NCBI GenBank assembly: GCA_019634415.1
Contig: JAHQVJ010000044.1
Location: forward strand, 1-64,000
DNA from: Myxococcales bacterium
GTDB lineage: Bacteria > Myxococcota_A > UBA796 > GCA-2862545
Direction of reading: 5' to 3'
DNA length: 64,000 nucleotides
Shown here in pieces: positions 7,572-16,771 of the stretch. The position numbers were made by a program, and so were the translations under genes. The notes under the pieces were generated by a model, which worked only from the letters and a program-made list of their open reading frames with translations, did not search any database and was not told the DNA's origin. Position 1 is the first letter of the stretch. Every line of letters begins with the position of its first letter.

Positions 7572-9905
7572 ATGTCCCAGCTCGAGCTGACGCCCAACTT
7601 CGAGCCCGACGAGCTCCTCGCCTTCGTACAGTCCACCTATGGGCTGTCGGGGGCCCTAGAGGCGCTGCCGTCGGAGCGCGACCAGAACTTCCGACTCACC
7701 GTCGACGACGGCCGGCGCTTCGTGCTGAAGGTGGCCCACGGCGGGGAAGCTCCAGGCGTGATCGAGGCCCAGCACCAGGCGTTGGCTCAGATTGCCGAGT
7801 CGACGCGGGTGGTGCCGTCGGTGCTGACCACGGTCGACGGTCGGCCCACGGCCATGCTGACCTCGACCGAGGGCTTGCCGCACCTCGTACGGATCGTGTC
7901 TTGGGTGGAGGGCACTCCGCTGGCGAGTGCCCCCCATGCGGGTCTCGCCCTGGTCAACGATCTGGGTCGCTCGCTGGCGCAGCTCGACGCCGGGCTGGCG
8001 GGCTTCGATCATCCTGCGCTGCGGCGCGGCCTCGATTGGGACCTGACCGTCGGGCTGGAGGTGGTGGATCGCTATGCGCCCGCCATCGCAGACGACGAGC
8101 ACCGCAGCCAGGTGCAGGGCATGGCGCGTCGCGTGAGGCGGCAGACGTGGCCTGGGCTTCAGCGCGCGCGGCGTCAGGTGATCCACGGCGACGCCAACGA
8201 TCACAACGTGATCGTACACCCCACCGAGCCCCGAGTGGTGGGCCTCATCGACTTCGGCGACATGGTGCACAGCTGGCTGGTGGGGGACGTGGCGATCGCT
8301 GCGGCCTATGCGGTGCTCGACGCAAGCGAGCCACTGGACGTCTTGGCTGCCTTGGTGGCCGGCTACCACGAGGAGATGCCGCTGCGGGCCGACGAGCTCG
8401 ATGCCGTGTATGGCTTGATGTGTCTCCGCCTGTGTGTGAGCGCCGTGATGGCCGCCCAGCAAGCCCAGCAGCGTCCCGACGATCCGTATCTGCAGGTGAG
8501 CCAGGCACCGCTGCGCCGCACGCTGCCGAAGCTGCTCGAGCGGCCGGATGGCCTGGGCCGGCAGGCCGTTCGAGACGCAGCCGCGATCCCGTGGTCCGCT
8601 CCCGTGCTCGCAGAGACGTCCCGCGTGGCCCAGCGGCGCGAAGCCCACGTGGGTTCGAGCCTGTCGCTGGGCTACGAGCGGCCGGTGCACCTGCGCCGCG
8701 GCTTCCTTCAGTACCTGTTCGATGCCGACGGCACGCGCCTGCTCGACGCCTACAACAATGTGCCCCACGTGGGCCACTGCCACCCGGCGGTGGTGGATGC
8801 GGCGGTGGCTCAGCAGCGGCGCCTCGCCACGAACACCCGGTACCTTTGCGATGCGTTGCCCGCCTACGCCGAGGCGCTCGCGGCCACCTTCCCCGAGCCC
8901 TTGAGCGTCTGCTTCTTCCTGAACTCCGCCACCGAGGCCAACGAGCTGGCACTCCGCCTGGCCCGCGCCGCCACCGGCCAGCGCGACACCATCGTGCTCG
9001 AGGCGGGCTACCACGGGCACACCACGTCGCTGGTGGACTGCAGCCACTACAAGCACGCGGGGCCAGGGGGCCAGGGGGCCCCGGACTGGGTCGGTGTGGC
9101 CTTGCTGCCGGACCTGTACCGCGGACCGTTTCGCGCCGACGATCCCGCAGCCGCCGATCACTACGCCGCCTCCGTCTCCGACCACGTCGCGCGGATCGAT
9201 GCTGCGGGCCGCGGGGTCTGCGCCTTCCTGGCGGAGACCTGCCCGAGCGTGGGGGGGCAGCACGAGCTGCCCGCCACCTACCTGTCGCAGGTCTACGCCG
9301 CCGTGCGGGCCGCAGGGGGCGTGTGCATCGCCGACGAGGTGCAGACCGGCTTCGGCCGCCTGGGCGACGTCTTCTACGCCTTCGAGCACCACGGCGTGGT
9401 CCCCGACATCGTGGTCCTCGGCAAGCCCATCGGCAACGGCCACCCGCTGGCCGCTGTGGTCACCCGCCCCGAGATCGCGAGGGCCTTCGACAACGGCATG
9501 GAGTTCTTCAGCACCTTCGGGGGCAACACCGTGTCGTGTGAGGTGGGGCTCGCGGTGCTCGAGGTGCTGCGCACAGAGGGGCTACAGGCCCACGCCCAGG
9601 CGGTGGGAGCGCAGCTGCTGGGCGGCTTGGCCGAGCTGGCCGAGCGCTACCCGGCCATCGGAGACGTGCGTGGTCGCGGGCTGTTCCTGGGGGTCGAGCT
9701 CGTCGCTGACCGAGAGGCTCGCACCCCCGACGCGGCCCGAGCGGCGGCGGTGAGCAACGCGCTGCGGCGGGCGCAGATCCTGATCGGCACCGACGGACCG
9801 GATCACAACGTGCTGAAGATCCGGCCCCCCATGCCCTTCGACAAGACGGACGCGGCGCTGCTCCTCACCGCCCTCGACGAAGCGATGGCAGCTACTCGAT
9901 CGTGA
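7572..9905 (+). CDS. Bifunctional APH-type kinase fused to class III aminotransferase-fold PLP enzyme
   Basis: A 777-residue fusion. Residues 1 to about 310 form an aminoglycoside/choline-kinase (APH) fold with the catalytic loop VIHGDANDHNVIV and the metal motif LIDFGDMVH. Residues about 355 to 777 form a class III aminotransferase fold with NNVPHVGHCHPAVV, NSATEANELALR, the PLP aspartate in CIADEVQTGFGR and the PLP lysine in GKPIGNGHP (about Lys618). The GKPxGNGHP form is typical of ethanolamine-phosphate and phosphohydroxylysine phospho-lyases. Hence the kinase half may phosphorylate an amino alcohol and the other half eliminate phosphate and ammonia. Some homologous fusions carry an M23 peptidase domain between the halves; none is visible here. 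The last 14 bases overlap the convergent lipoprotein gene. Confidence 0.87.
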   Translation: MSQLELTPNFEPDELLAFVQSTYGLSGALEALPSERDQNFRLTVDDGRRFVLKVAHGGEAPGVIEAQHQALAQIAESTRVVPSVLTTVDGRPTAMLTSTEGLPHLVRIVSWVEGTPLASAPHAGLALVNDLGRSLAQLDAGLAGFDHPALRRGLDWDLTVGLEVVDRYAPAIADDEHRSQVQGMARRVRRQTWPGLQRARRQVIHGDANDHNVIVHPTEPRVVGLIDFGDMVHSWLVGDVAIAAAYAVLDASEPLDVLAALVAGYHEEMPLRADELDAVYGLMCLRLCVSAVMAAQQAQQRPDDPYLQVSQAPLRRTLPKLLERPDGLGRQAVRDAAAIPWSAPVLAETSRVAQRREAHVGSSLSLGYERPVHLRRGFLQYLFDADGTRLLDAYNNVPHVGHCHPAVVDAAVAQQRRLATNTRYLCDALPAYAEALAATFPEPLSVCFFLNSATEANELALRLARAATGQRDTIVLEAGYHGHTTSLVDCSHYKHAGPGGQGAPDWVGVALLPDLYRGPFRADDPAAADHYAASVSDHVARIDAAGRGVCAFLAETCPSVGGQHELPATYLSQVYAAVRAAGGVCIADEVQTGFGRLGDVFYAFEHHGVVPDIVVLGKPIGNGHPLAAVVTRPEIARAFDNGMEFFSTFGGNTVSCEVGLAVLEVLRTEGLQAHAQAVGAQLLGGLAELAERYPAIGDVRGRGLFLGVELVADREARTPDAARAAAVSNALRRAQILIGTDGPDHNVLKIRPPMPFDKTDAALLLTALDEAMAATRS

Positions 9906-11250
9906 CGGGGTAGGCCCGGGTGGAGCCGTTGAACCCGAAGCCCCCTTGCCCTGGACAGCTGGCCTTCAGGCTGAAGTCCGCCACGTCGGCGCCGTCGCGG
10001 AAGGCATAGACGTCGCGGGTGTTGGCGCAGGTGGCCAGCACTCCTCCCTCGATGGGCATCGCGCCCCCCTGGTTCGGACAGGCCCGGTCCACGGACCAGG
10101 AGTCGTCCTCCGACAGGGTGCCGGTGGACTCGTCGATGGACATCCGCAAGGCACGGGGGTCGCTCTGGCTGCGATTGTCGAACACCCACAGCTGTCCGTC
10201 GTGCAGCGAGGCGTTGTGTTGGCGCTGGAACAGCGTGCCCTGTGCCGGAACGTAGTCGGGATCTGGCAGATCGTTGGCGCCACCAGGATCGCCGGCGGCG
10301 TGCCACAGCAGGTCCAGGAAGGTCGGCGAGTCGGGATCTCCGTCCACCACCACCACGCCGTCGAAGGCGAACACCGACACCACCACCTCGCCCTCCTCCG
10401 ACACGGACAGGCCGTTGACGTGGGCAACGCCCAGGTTGTCGACGGAGTCGAAGTCGTCGCTCAGCAGGTAGGTGCCCCGGTGGGTGGTGCCCTCCCAGAC
10501 CTCGAAGCCGCCGATGCCGCTCGCCTCGCCGAGCAGGTAGGTGTAGGGACCCCAGCGCCCCACGTCGTGGGTCAGGCGCAGCGAGAAGTGGGTGTCGGCC
10601 TCCAAGGTGAGCGCCTCGTTCCCGAGCAGATCGGTCTCCACGAGGGCCGAGGGCCCCGTGCCCATCACCGAGCCGCGAACGGCCAGCACGCTGCGATCGG
10701 CCTGCGACCACATCATGCCGTCGGAGATCCCGTCGTAGACGTCGGTGGGAGCCCCCCACACGATGTCGCCGTCGCCATCCACCATGATGAACCAGCCGCA
10801 GGAGACGTAGACCATCACGGCGTCGGTGCCGAACAGCTCCCCCGAGGTGGTGATCTGCACCGTCTGCAGTACCTGTGGCAGCTCGCCCGTGGTGACCGTG
10901 CCGCTGGCGCCAGCGACCTCCCAGCCGTAGTCGGTGTCGGCCTTCAGCCCCCAGCCCGTCAGCTCGTGCGCCAGGCCCGGGCGGCTGCTGTGGAAGGTTC
11001 GGACGGGAGCTCCCTCGGCCGTCAGCGTCAGCGTGGCGTCGCCCTCGGAGGTCAGCTCCACGTCGCACAGAACCACCAGCGGGTTGCTGCCGCTGCGGCG
11101 GCACGAGGCCGTGCCCTCGGGGAGCGGTGGGGTCTGCCCCGTCTCCTCGGTGGGCGCGGGCGGCGTGGGCGTGTCGATGGCGGGATCGTCTCCGGCGACG
11201 GGCTGTCCGGGCACGCAGGCGGCAAGGGCTAGGAGGAGCGTGCAGCGCAT
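9892..11250 (-). CDS. Arylsulfotransferase (ASST)-like lipoprotein
   Basis: A 452-residue lipoprotein: the signal MRCTLLLALAAC ends in a LAAC lipobox, followed by a Pro/Thr/Glu linker to about residue 45. A fibronectin-like segment (residues about 60-125) precedes a propeller-like domain containing THDVGRWGPYTYLLGE, then AHVNGLSVSEEGEVVVS and QHNASLHDGQLWVFDNR. These His-containing blocks resemble the arylsulfotransferase family, whose propellers use a transient phospho- or sulfo-His. Whether it is an active sulfotransferase cannot be decided here. The N-terminal lipid anchor places it at the envelope. It is convergent with the fusion gene (14-base overlap of stops) and divergent from the M14 carboxypeptidase with a 58-base gap. 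Confidence 0.72.
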   Translation of the reverse strand: MRCTLLLALAACVPGQPVAGDDPAIDTPTPPAPTEETGQTPPLPEGTASCRRSGSNPLVVLCDVELTSEGDATLTLTAEGAPVRTFHSSRPGLAHELTGWGLKADTDYGWEVAGASGTVTTGELPQVLQTVQITTSGELFGTDAVMVYVSCGWFIMVDGDGDIVWGAPTDVYDGISDGMMWSQADRSVLAVRGSVMGTGPSALVETDLLGNEALTLEADTHFSLRLTHDVGRWGPYTYLLGEASGIGGFEVWEGTTHRGTYLLSDDFDSVDNLGVAHVNGLSVSEEGEVVVSVFAFDGVVVVDGDPDSPTFLDLLWHAAGDPGGANDLPDPDYVPAQGTLFQRQHNASLHDGQLWVFDNRSQSDPRALRMSIDESTGTLSEDDSWSVDRACPNQGGAMPIEGGVLATCANTRDVYAFRDGADVADFSLKASCPGQGGFGFNGSTRAYPVTIE

Positions 11251-11308
11251 CGTGGATCCTTGGCTTCGCGTGGAATGCAGGTGTATCTATGCCTTGCATG
11301 GGGCCTGC

Positions 11309-12766
11309 ATGATCGTCTTGGGGATGAACGTCGCGATGGCTTCGACGTCGCAGGTGCGCATCCACACCCCAGGCGCCACCGACCTGGCCCAGGATCTGGC
11401 TCGGCAGGGCTTCGACGTGGTGGAGGGCTCGGAGCAGGGCGACACCGTGGACCTGGTGGTCGGTGCGTCGGAGCGCGAACAGCTGGACCGGATGGGTCTG
11501 GATCTGCGAGACGTGCGGCAGGGTCGCCCCCTCGTGCAGCGCCCGCTCGGCTACCCCTCGGGCGACGCCATCGAGCGACGGCTGCGCGGTGTGGCAGAGG
11601 CGCATCCGCACGTCGTCCGCCTGGTGGACCTCACCCAGGCCTACGGCCCCTCGGCCACCGAGGAGGGCCGGCCGCTGTGGGCCGTGGTGATCTCGGATCG
11701 CGTGGAGCAGGACGAAGGAGAGCCAGCGGTGCAGCTGCTCGGGGGGCTGCACGCGCGGGAGGTCGTCACACCCCTGGTGGTGCTGCACGCCGTCGACCAG
11801 CTGGTGCAGGGCTACGGGCGGGATCCCGAGATCACGCGGCTGGTGGACGACCACGAGCTGTGGGCCGCGCCCGTCTTCAACCCCGATGGCTACGCGTACG
11901 TGTTCGAGCACGACGATCTGTGGCGGAAGAACCGACGGGTCTTCGACGAGGGCGTGGGGGTGGATCTGAACCGCAACTACGACTTCGAGTGGCGCGGTGG
12001 CTGTCCTGGAAGCGGACGGGTGACCGCCAGCACATACCGTGGGCCGCAGGCCGAGTCCGAGCGGGAGACGCAGGTGCAGGTGGCATGGTCCGCCGATCGT
12101 CGCTTCGCCAAGGTGCTGGAGTTCCACTCCTTCGGCGAGAAGGTGCTGTGGGGCTACAGCTGCTCACCGCATCCCTTCGACACCTTCCTGCAGGAGGAGG
12201 CCAGCCGCCTGGCGGTGGCCTTTGGCTGGGAGCAGGACGCCACGCGCCCTCCGAGCGCGGAGGGGGAGCACTACGAGTGGCAGCTCGCGGCGGGGGCGCA
12301 CGCGATGCTGGTGGAGACGGCCTCGCAGTTCCAGCCACCGGCCCACGAGGCGCAGGAGGTGGCGGAGTCCCTTTGGCCGGGGATCCTTGCCTTCTTGCTC
12401 CGTCCCATCTCGGTGCACGGCACGGTGACCGACGCGATCACCGGTGGCCCCGTGGTCGCCCGTGCCGAGCTTCCGAAGGCACTGTTCCTGAGGGGGGAAG
12501 CCCAGCACACCACGGGTCCGTGGGGGCGCTTCCACCACACACTGCCGCCCGGGGAGCACCGGCTGCGCTTCTCTGCACCAGGCTACGTCGAGATCGAGCA
12601 CGAGGTGGAGGTGTCGCTGGGATCGCAGACCGTGCTCGACGTCGTGCTGCATCCCGACACCCGTGGTCTGAGCTGCGCTGTGTCGCCCCTGGGCACCGCC
12701 ATCCCCACGGGTGCGATCGGGGGCATGCTCGGGCTGCTGGTGGGGAGGCGTCGTCGGCGCGGATAG
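11309..12766 (+). CDS. M14 zinc carboxypeptidase with CarboxypepD_reg domain and MYXO-CTERM-like tail
   Basis: A 485-residue secreted metallopeptidase. A short signal (MIVLGMNVAMA) precedes a propeptide-like region. The M14 domain shows the zinc motif GGLHAREVVTP (HxxE), the substrate-binding Arg in VDLNRNYDF, the third zinc His in LEFHSFGE and the catalytic Glu in MLVETASQ. A carboxypeptidase-regulatory beta domain (about 370-450, starting ISVHGTVTDAITGG) follows. The C-terminus has a Cys, a short hydrophobic run and GRRRRRG, matching the MYXO-CTERM sorting pattern of Myxococcota, which implies processing and cell-surface attachment. The start at 11309 is preferred because it makes the signal peptide; 11324 is possible. 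Confidence 0.88.
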   Translation: MIVLGMNVAMASTSQVRIHTPGATDLAQDLARQGFDVVEGSEQGDTVDLVVGASEREQLDRMGLDLRDVRQGRPLVQRPLGYPSGDAIERRLRGVAEAHPHVVRLVDLTQAYGPSATEEGRPLWAVVISDRVEQDEGEPAVQLLGGLHAREVVTPLVVLHAVDQLVQGYGRDPEITRLVDDHELWAAPVFNPDGYAYVFEHDDLWRKNRRVFDEGVGVDLNRNYDFEWRGGCPGSGRVTASTYRGPQAESERETQVQVAWSADRRFAKVLEFHSFGEKVLWGYSCSPHPFDTFLQEEASRLAVAFGWEQDATRPPSAEGEHYEWQLAAGAHAMLVETASQFQPPAHEAQEVAESLWPGILAFLLRPISVHGTVTDAITGGPVVARAELPKALFLRGEAQHTTGPWGRFHHTLPPGEHRLRFSAPGYVEIEHEVEVSLGSQTVLDVVLHPDTRGLSCAVSPLGTAIPTGAIGGMLGLLVGRRRRRG

Positions 12767-12778
12767 GGGGGGCGAACC

Positions 12779-13186
12779 ATGGGCTACCGATTCGACACGA
12801 CCGTGCGGTTCTCGCAGGTGGACGGGGCCTCGATCCTGTACTTCAGCCGCGCACACGAGATCTGCCACGAGGCCTTCGAGGCGTTCCTGGCGCACCTGGG
12901 TCAGCCCCTGCACGACCGCATTTCGACGGGGGAGTGGATGCTGCCCATCGTGCATGCGGAGGTCGACTTCGCCTCGCCCATGCGGCTCGGGGATCGGCTG
13001 ACGGTGGAGGTGGCCGTGCAGCGCTACGGGACCACCTCCGTCACGGTCCGCTTTCGGCTCTTCGGGGAGGACGGGGCGCTTCGTGCCGTCGCCCGCCACG
13101 TACACGTTGCAGTGCGCACGGGCACCATGCAGCCGATTCCGCTGCCACGACCCGTGCGCGAGTGGGGGGTCGCCGATGACGGGTAG
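12779..13186 (+). CDS. Hotdog-fold acyl-CoA thioesterase (4HBT family)
   Basis: A 135-residue single hotdog domain. The N-terminal signature TVRFSQVDGASILYFSRAHE corresponds to the 4-hydroxybenzoyl-CoA/YbgC thioesterase motif, with Asp in VDGAS as the likely catalytic residue and the helix HEICHEAFEAFL behind it. The central strand DFASPMRLGDRLTVEVAVQ is typical. It should hydrolyse an acyl-CoA in the cytosol; the substrate is unknown. The ATG at 12779 lies 12 bases after the upstream stop, and its 3-prime end overlaps the GH57 start by 11 bases. Confidence 0.85.
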   Translation: MGYRFDTTVRFSQVDGASILYFSRAHEICHEAFEAFLAHLGQPLHDRISTGEWMLPIVHAEVDFASPMRLGDRLTVEVAVQRYGTTSVTVRFRLFGEDGALRAVARHVHVAVRTGTMQPIPLPRPVREWGVADDG

Positions 13187-14861
13187 CTTCTGCCTGGTGC
13201 TTCACGGGCACCTTCCCTGGGTGCTGCATCACGGGCGCTGGCCCCATGGCGAGGACTGGCTGTTCGAGGCAGCGGCCGAGACGTGGCTACCACTGCTCGA
13301 GGTGCTCGACGCTTGCCGCGAGGAGGGGCTGCGGCCCGCCTGGACGCTGGGGCTCACCCCGGTGCTCCTCGAGCAGCTGGCGTCGGACCGGTTCCGGCAG
13401 GGTCTGGTGGACTGGCTGCAGATGCAGCGGCGGCGCGGCAAGGACGACGAGGCGCGCTTCCACGGTGAGGGGCAGCTGCACCTGGCGTACCTGGCGTCTC
13501 GCTGGCAGGAGCGGTTCGCTCGGCTGCTGGCGCGCTTCGAGGCAGCCGGCAGGGACCTGGCTACGGCCTTCGTGCAGGCCGAAGACGACGGGCTCGTGGA
13601 GCTCATGACCTCCAATGCCACCCACGGCTACCACCCCCTGCTCTTGAGCGACGCCTGTGCGCGCGCCCAGATGCGAGCGGGCCTGGCCACCTCCGAGCGG
13701 CACCTGGGCCGGCGGCCGCGGGGGATGTGGCTGCCGGAGTGCGCCTATCGGCCCCCGGGGGACTTCTGGCCGCCCGCGCTGCACGGACTGCCCCGATCGG
13801 TGCAGGGCGTGGGCTCCATCGTGGCGGCAGAGGGCATTCGCTACCTGGTGCTCGACGCGGCGCTGCTCGCGGGGAGTCGGCCCATGGCTGCGCTGGCGGA
13901 CGGCCGGGCCCATGCGGTGGGCGACGACCAGACCAGCTGGGATGCGCGTCGAGGGTGGGGGAGCGCGCTGGAGCCCCATCGGGTGGTGGAGGACGGGCGG
14001 TTGCTCGACCTGACGGTGCTGGGGCGCAACCCCGGCGTCAGCGAGCAGGTCTGGAGCGGAGCCGTGGGCTACCCCGGCGACCCCCGCTACCTGGAGTTCC
14101 ACAAACGCCACGGCGTGCGCGGCCTGCAGTATTGGCGCGTGACGGGGGAGGGCGTGGATCTGGGCGACAAGCAGCCCTACCACCCCGACGACGTGGCGGA
14201 GCCGCTGTACCAGCATGCGGCGCACTTCGTGCAGACGGTGGCCGACCAGCTGCAGCACCACGCGGCGCAGACGGGTCGAGCCGGGGTGGTGTGTGCGCCC
14301 TTCGATGCCGAGCTGTTCGGGCACTGGTGGCACGAGGGGCCGACCTTCCTGCTGGAGGTCGCCCGTCGCGTGCATCACGACGATCGTGTGGAGGCGTGCA
14401 CGCTGGGACAGGCCCTCGAGCACACTCCGGCCGACAAGGGCGTGGGGCTGCCCGAGGGCTCGTGGGGCGCGGGAGGCGACCATCGGGTCTGGGTCAACGA
14501 CTCCCTCCGCTTCTACTGGGAGGTGGCCTACCGAGCCGAGGAACGCTTCTTGGATCTGTGGCACCGTGCGGACTGGCAAGGCGACGCCGACGTGCGGGAG
14601 CTGCTGACGGAGGCAGGACGCCAGCTCCTGCTGCTCCAGGCATCGGACTGGCCCTTCGTCATCTCCACCGGTGGCGCCACCGACTACGGGATCCGGCGGA
14701 TCTTCCACCACGCCGCACTGTTCGACGACCTGTGCAATGGCGTGGAGGACGCCGTCGGCGGATCGGACGGTCCGCGGGATCCGGTGGTGGCCGATGCGCT
14801 TCGCACGAGCCGCAGTCGCGATCCGGTGTTCGCCGATCTCGATCTGTCGTGGTGGGCGTGA
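13176..14861 (+). CDS. GH57 1,4-alpha-glucan branching enzyme-like protein
   Basis: A 561-residue GH57 protein of the branching-enzyme type. Motif 1 is LVLHGHLPWV (residues 7-16), the nucleophile motif is GMWLPECAYRP with Glu188, the acid/base motif is PFDAELFGHWWHEG with Asp377, and the C-terminal helical domain contains LQASDWPFVISTG near residue 490, all typical of GH57 branching enzymes with a DUF1957-like module. It would introduce alpha-1,6 branches into glycogen. The ATG at 13176 lies 11 bases inside the thioesterase gene; the GalT-like gene follows with a GTGA overlap. With the first GH57 enzyme and the ROK kinase it suggests glycogen turnover. Confidence 0.87.
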   Translation: MTGSFCLVLHGHLPWVLHHGRWPHGEDWLFEAAAETWLPLLEVLDACREEGLRPAWTLGLTPVLLEQLASDRFRQGLVDWLQMQRRRGKDDEARFHGEGQLHLAYLASRWQERFARLLARFEAAGRDLATAFVQAEDDGLVELMTSNATHGYHPLLLSDACARAQMRAGLATSERHLGRRPRGMWLPECAYRPPGDFWPPALHGLPRSVQGVGSIVAAEGIRYLVLDAALLAGSRPMAALADGRAHAVGDDQTSWDARRGWGSALEPHRVVEDGRLLDLTVLGRNPGVSEQVWSGAVGYPGDPRYLEFHKRHGVRGLQYWRVTGEGVDLGDKQPYHPDDVAEPLYQHAAHFVQTVADQLQHHAAQTGRAGVVCAPFDAELFGHWWHEGPTFLLEVARRVHHDDRVEACTLGQALEHTPADKGVGLPEGSWGAGGDHRVWVNDSLRFYWEVAYRAEERFLDLWHRADWQGDADVRELLTEAGRQLLLLQASDWPFVISTGGATDYGIRRIFHHAALFDDLCNGVEDAVGGSDGPRDPVVADALRTSRSRDPVFADLDLSWWA

Positions 14862-15841
14862 GCCGGGCCGTTCGCCAGGATCCGCTCACGGGCGAGCACG
14901 TGATCCTCGCCTCTGTCCGGGCCACGCCGCGCGGCAGGACGGAGCGGCCGGAGCGTTCCTCCACGGACTGTCCGTTCTGTCCTGGCAACGAGGCGGCCAC
15001 GGCGGCGACCATCCAGCAGGTGGATCGGGACGGCCGCTGGGGCGCCCGCGCCTTCGCGAATCGATCGCCGGGGCTCGTGGTGGAGGAGCCCCACGAGCGC
15101 CACGTGCACGGCATGTTCCACGCCCTGTCGGGCTTCGGCGCCCACGAGGTGCTGGTGGAGTCGCCGGAGCACGACGCGCTGCACCGGCAGCCCGTGCACC
15201 GCATGGCAGCGGCGCTGGAGCTCGCTCGAGCGCGGGTGTCGGATCTGCAGCGCGACGAGCGCCTGCAGGCCCTGTGCTGGTTTCGCAACCACGGGTCGCT
15301 GGCCGGAGCCAGCCAGCCGCATCCCCACGCCCAAGTGATGGGGCTGCCCTTCGTGCCCGAGCGTTGGCAGCGGTACGTTCGGCACAGCCAGGCGCACTGG
15401 CAGCACACGCGCCACACGCTGCTCTCTGCGGTGCGACACGACGAGATCGAGGACGGCAGCCGCGTGGTGGGCGGGCACGGCCCGGTGGTGGCGCTGTGCC
15501 CCTTTGCGTCGTCGCAGCCCTTCGAGGTGTGGCTGCTGGCGGAGGAGCCCGGACCCACGCTGGCGTCCTGGACGGACGCCGAGCTCGACGGTGTGGCACA
15601 CCTGACCACGCGCTGCCTGCGGGCCATCGAGGCCGCCGTGGGGGGCCCCGTGGACTACACCGCCACCGTGCTCGGCGCGCCATCCGTCGGCGACGTGGAG
15701 GGGGTGGGGTGGCACCTTCGCATCGTGCCGCGTCTGGTGCGCTACGGGGGGCTGTTCGTGGGCATGCACGCGCCGATGCACGGGGTGTTCCCGGAGCACG
15801 CCGCGACGGCGCTGCGCGCCGCCCTCGCTGCCGCCGAGTGA
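14858..15841 (+). CDS. Galactose-1-phosphate uridylyltransferase-like (GalT/HIT superfamily) nucleotidyltransferase
   Basis: A 327-residue member of the GalT branch of the HIT superfamily. A zinc-binding motif CPFCPGNE lies at about residues 37-44, the substrate-site stretch FANRSPGLV near 63, and the catalytic triad motif QPHPHAQVMG near 151-160, where the His between Pro residues forms the nucleotidyl intermediate. The start is a GTG overlapping the upstream TGA. Family members move UMP or ADP/AMP between sugar phosphates (GalT, or ADP-glucose phosphorylase type). Coupling to a branching enzyme favours a role at glucose-1-phosphate or ADP-glucose, but substrate choice is inference. Confidence 0.82.
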   Translation: MSRAVRQDPLTGEHVILASVRATPRGRTERPERSSTDCPFCPGNEAATAATIQQVDRDGRWGARAFANRSPGLVVEEPHERHVHGMFHALSGFGAHEVLVESPEHDALHRQPVHRMAAALELARARVSDLQRDERLQALCWFRNHGSLAGASQPHPHAQVMGLPFVPERWQRYVRHSQAHWQHTRHTLLSAVRHDEIEDGSRVVGGHGPVVALCPFASSQPFEVWLLAEEPGPTLASWTDAELDGVAHLTTRCLRAIEAAVGGPVDYTATVLGAPSVGDVEGVGWHLRIVPRLVRYGGLFVGMHAPMHGVFPEHAATALRAALAAAE

Positions 15842-15889
15842 GGGCGTTCCTCCGCAACACGGGCGAATGCTGCTAGAACGCTGCTCGTC

Positions 15890-16771
15890 GTGTTCTGTCC
15901 GTACCATCCAGAGGTGTCCGCCGAGCTCGAGGTCCCCGGCGATCGACGAGACGTGGCGTGGATCGGCTGGCTGCATGCCTGCTGCCACCTGCCGGTGTGG
16001 CGCTGCGGGCAGGGGGTGCTGCACCCCATCGAGGCCCGATTCTGCACGGCCCACGGATGTCGACGGCCAGCGCGCGACCAGGTGGTCCACGAGGCGCTGC
16101 CGTCCCAGGGGGCGCCTGCCGCCGTGGCGCAGGCCCTAGCGCATCCGCCGTCGTCGGACGGCCGCTCCACACCGGCCGTGGCGGGCAACGTGTTGGCCTA
16201 CCTCACCGATGCCGGAGCGGTGGTGGCGGTGGACTTCGGCCGCCGCAGCGACGCCCAGGAGCCCCTCGTGCTGATGTCCGGAGTGCGCGCTGCGTCGCTG
16301 CAGGTGCGGCGTGGCCTGGTGGTGGGGGCCATCCTCACCCACACGGGGTTCCGGTACGTCGGCTACGACATCCGGCAGCTCCGCGACACGCTGCGACGCG
16401 GGCTGTCGGCTCCCGAGCCCTTGGCCGTGGACGAGCGATGGGTGCACCTGCGCACGCTGCCGGAGGGGCGGGCCCGGGTCAGCCACGGGCGGGGCGCTCT
16501 GAGGCTGGTGGTGGAGCACGATCCGGTCCAGGGAAAGGCCGCTCGCATCTATCGTGGGCTGGTGGGCGAAGATCCTGGGCCCTTCCTGGTGCGTCGCTCT
16601 GCAGGGACCCGGGATGCCCAGCGCTTCGTCGCTCATCGCCCGTTGCGATTGCTCCAGGTCCCCGTGCCCGTTCCCGGTGGGACCTTCCTGCTGGGGCGCG
16701 TGAGGTGGTGTGGCGCGGTGTCGCGGGGGGCCGTCCTCCTGCCCACCCTAGGCGAGTCGGCCCGTGGCTGA
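15890..16771 (+). CDS. Protein of unknown function with N-terminal Cys/His cluster; first gene of the Hsp70-like trio
   Basis: A 293-residue protein of unrecognised family. Residues 1-60 carry FCPYHPE, HACCHLPVWRCGQG and ARFCTAHGCRRP, a Cys/His-rich pattern that resembles a degenerate double zinc ribbon (WxCxxG in place of WxCxxC). The rest is beta-rich, with segments such as VLAYLTDAGAVVAVDFGRR and RGLVVGAILTHTGFRYVGYD, and a late strand pair near the C-terminus (LLQVPVPVPGGTFLLGRVRW). No signal or membrane segment is visible. The GTG start at 15890 is preceded by TGCTAGAAC (15871-15879), a possible -10 element so close that the message may be leaderless. Its 3-prime end overlaps the next gene by eight bases. 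Zinc binding is inferred. Confidence 0.72.
   Translation: MFCPYHPEVSAELEVPGDRRDVAWIGWLHACCHLPVWRCGQGVLHPIEARFCTAHGCRRPARDQVVHEALPSQGAPAAVAQALAHPPSSDGRSTPAVAGNVLAYLTDAGAVVAVDFGRRSDAQEPLVLMSGVRAASLQVRRGLVVGAILTHTGFRYVGYDIRQLRDTLRRGLSAPEPLAVDERWVHLRTLPEGRARVSHGRGALRLVVEHDPVQGKAARIYRGLVGEDPGPFLVRRSAGTRDAQRFVAHRPLRLLQVPVPVPGGTFLLGRVRWCGAVSRGAVLLPTLGESARG

Noticed and set aside
7656..9443. A 595-codon minus-strand open frame opposite the kinase/phospho-lyase fusion
   Set aside because: Same antisense codon-bias effect; the plus strand has all kinase and PLP motifs.
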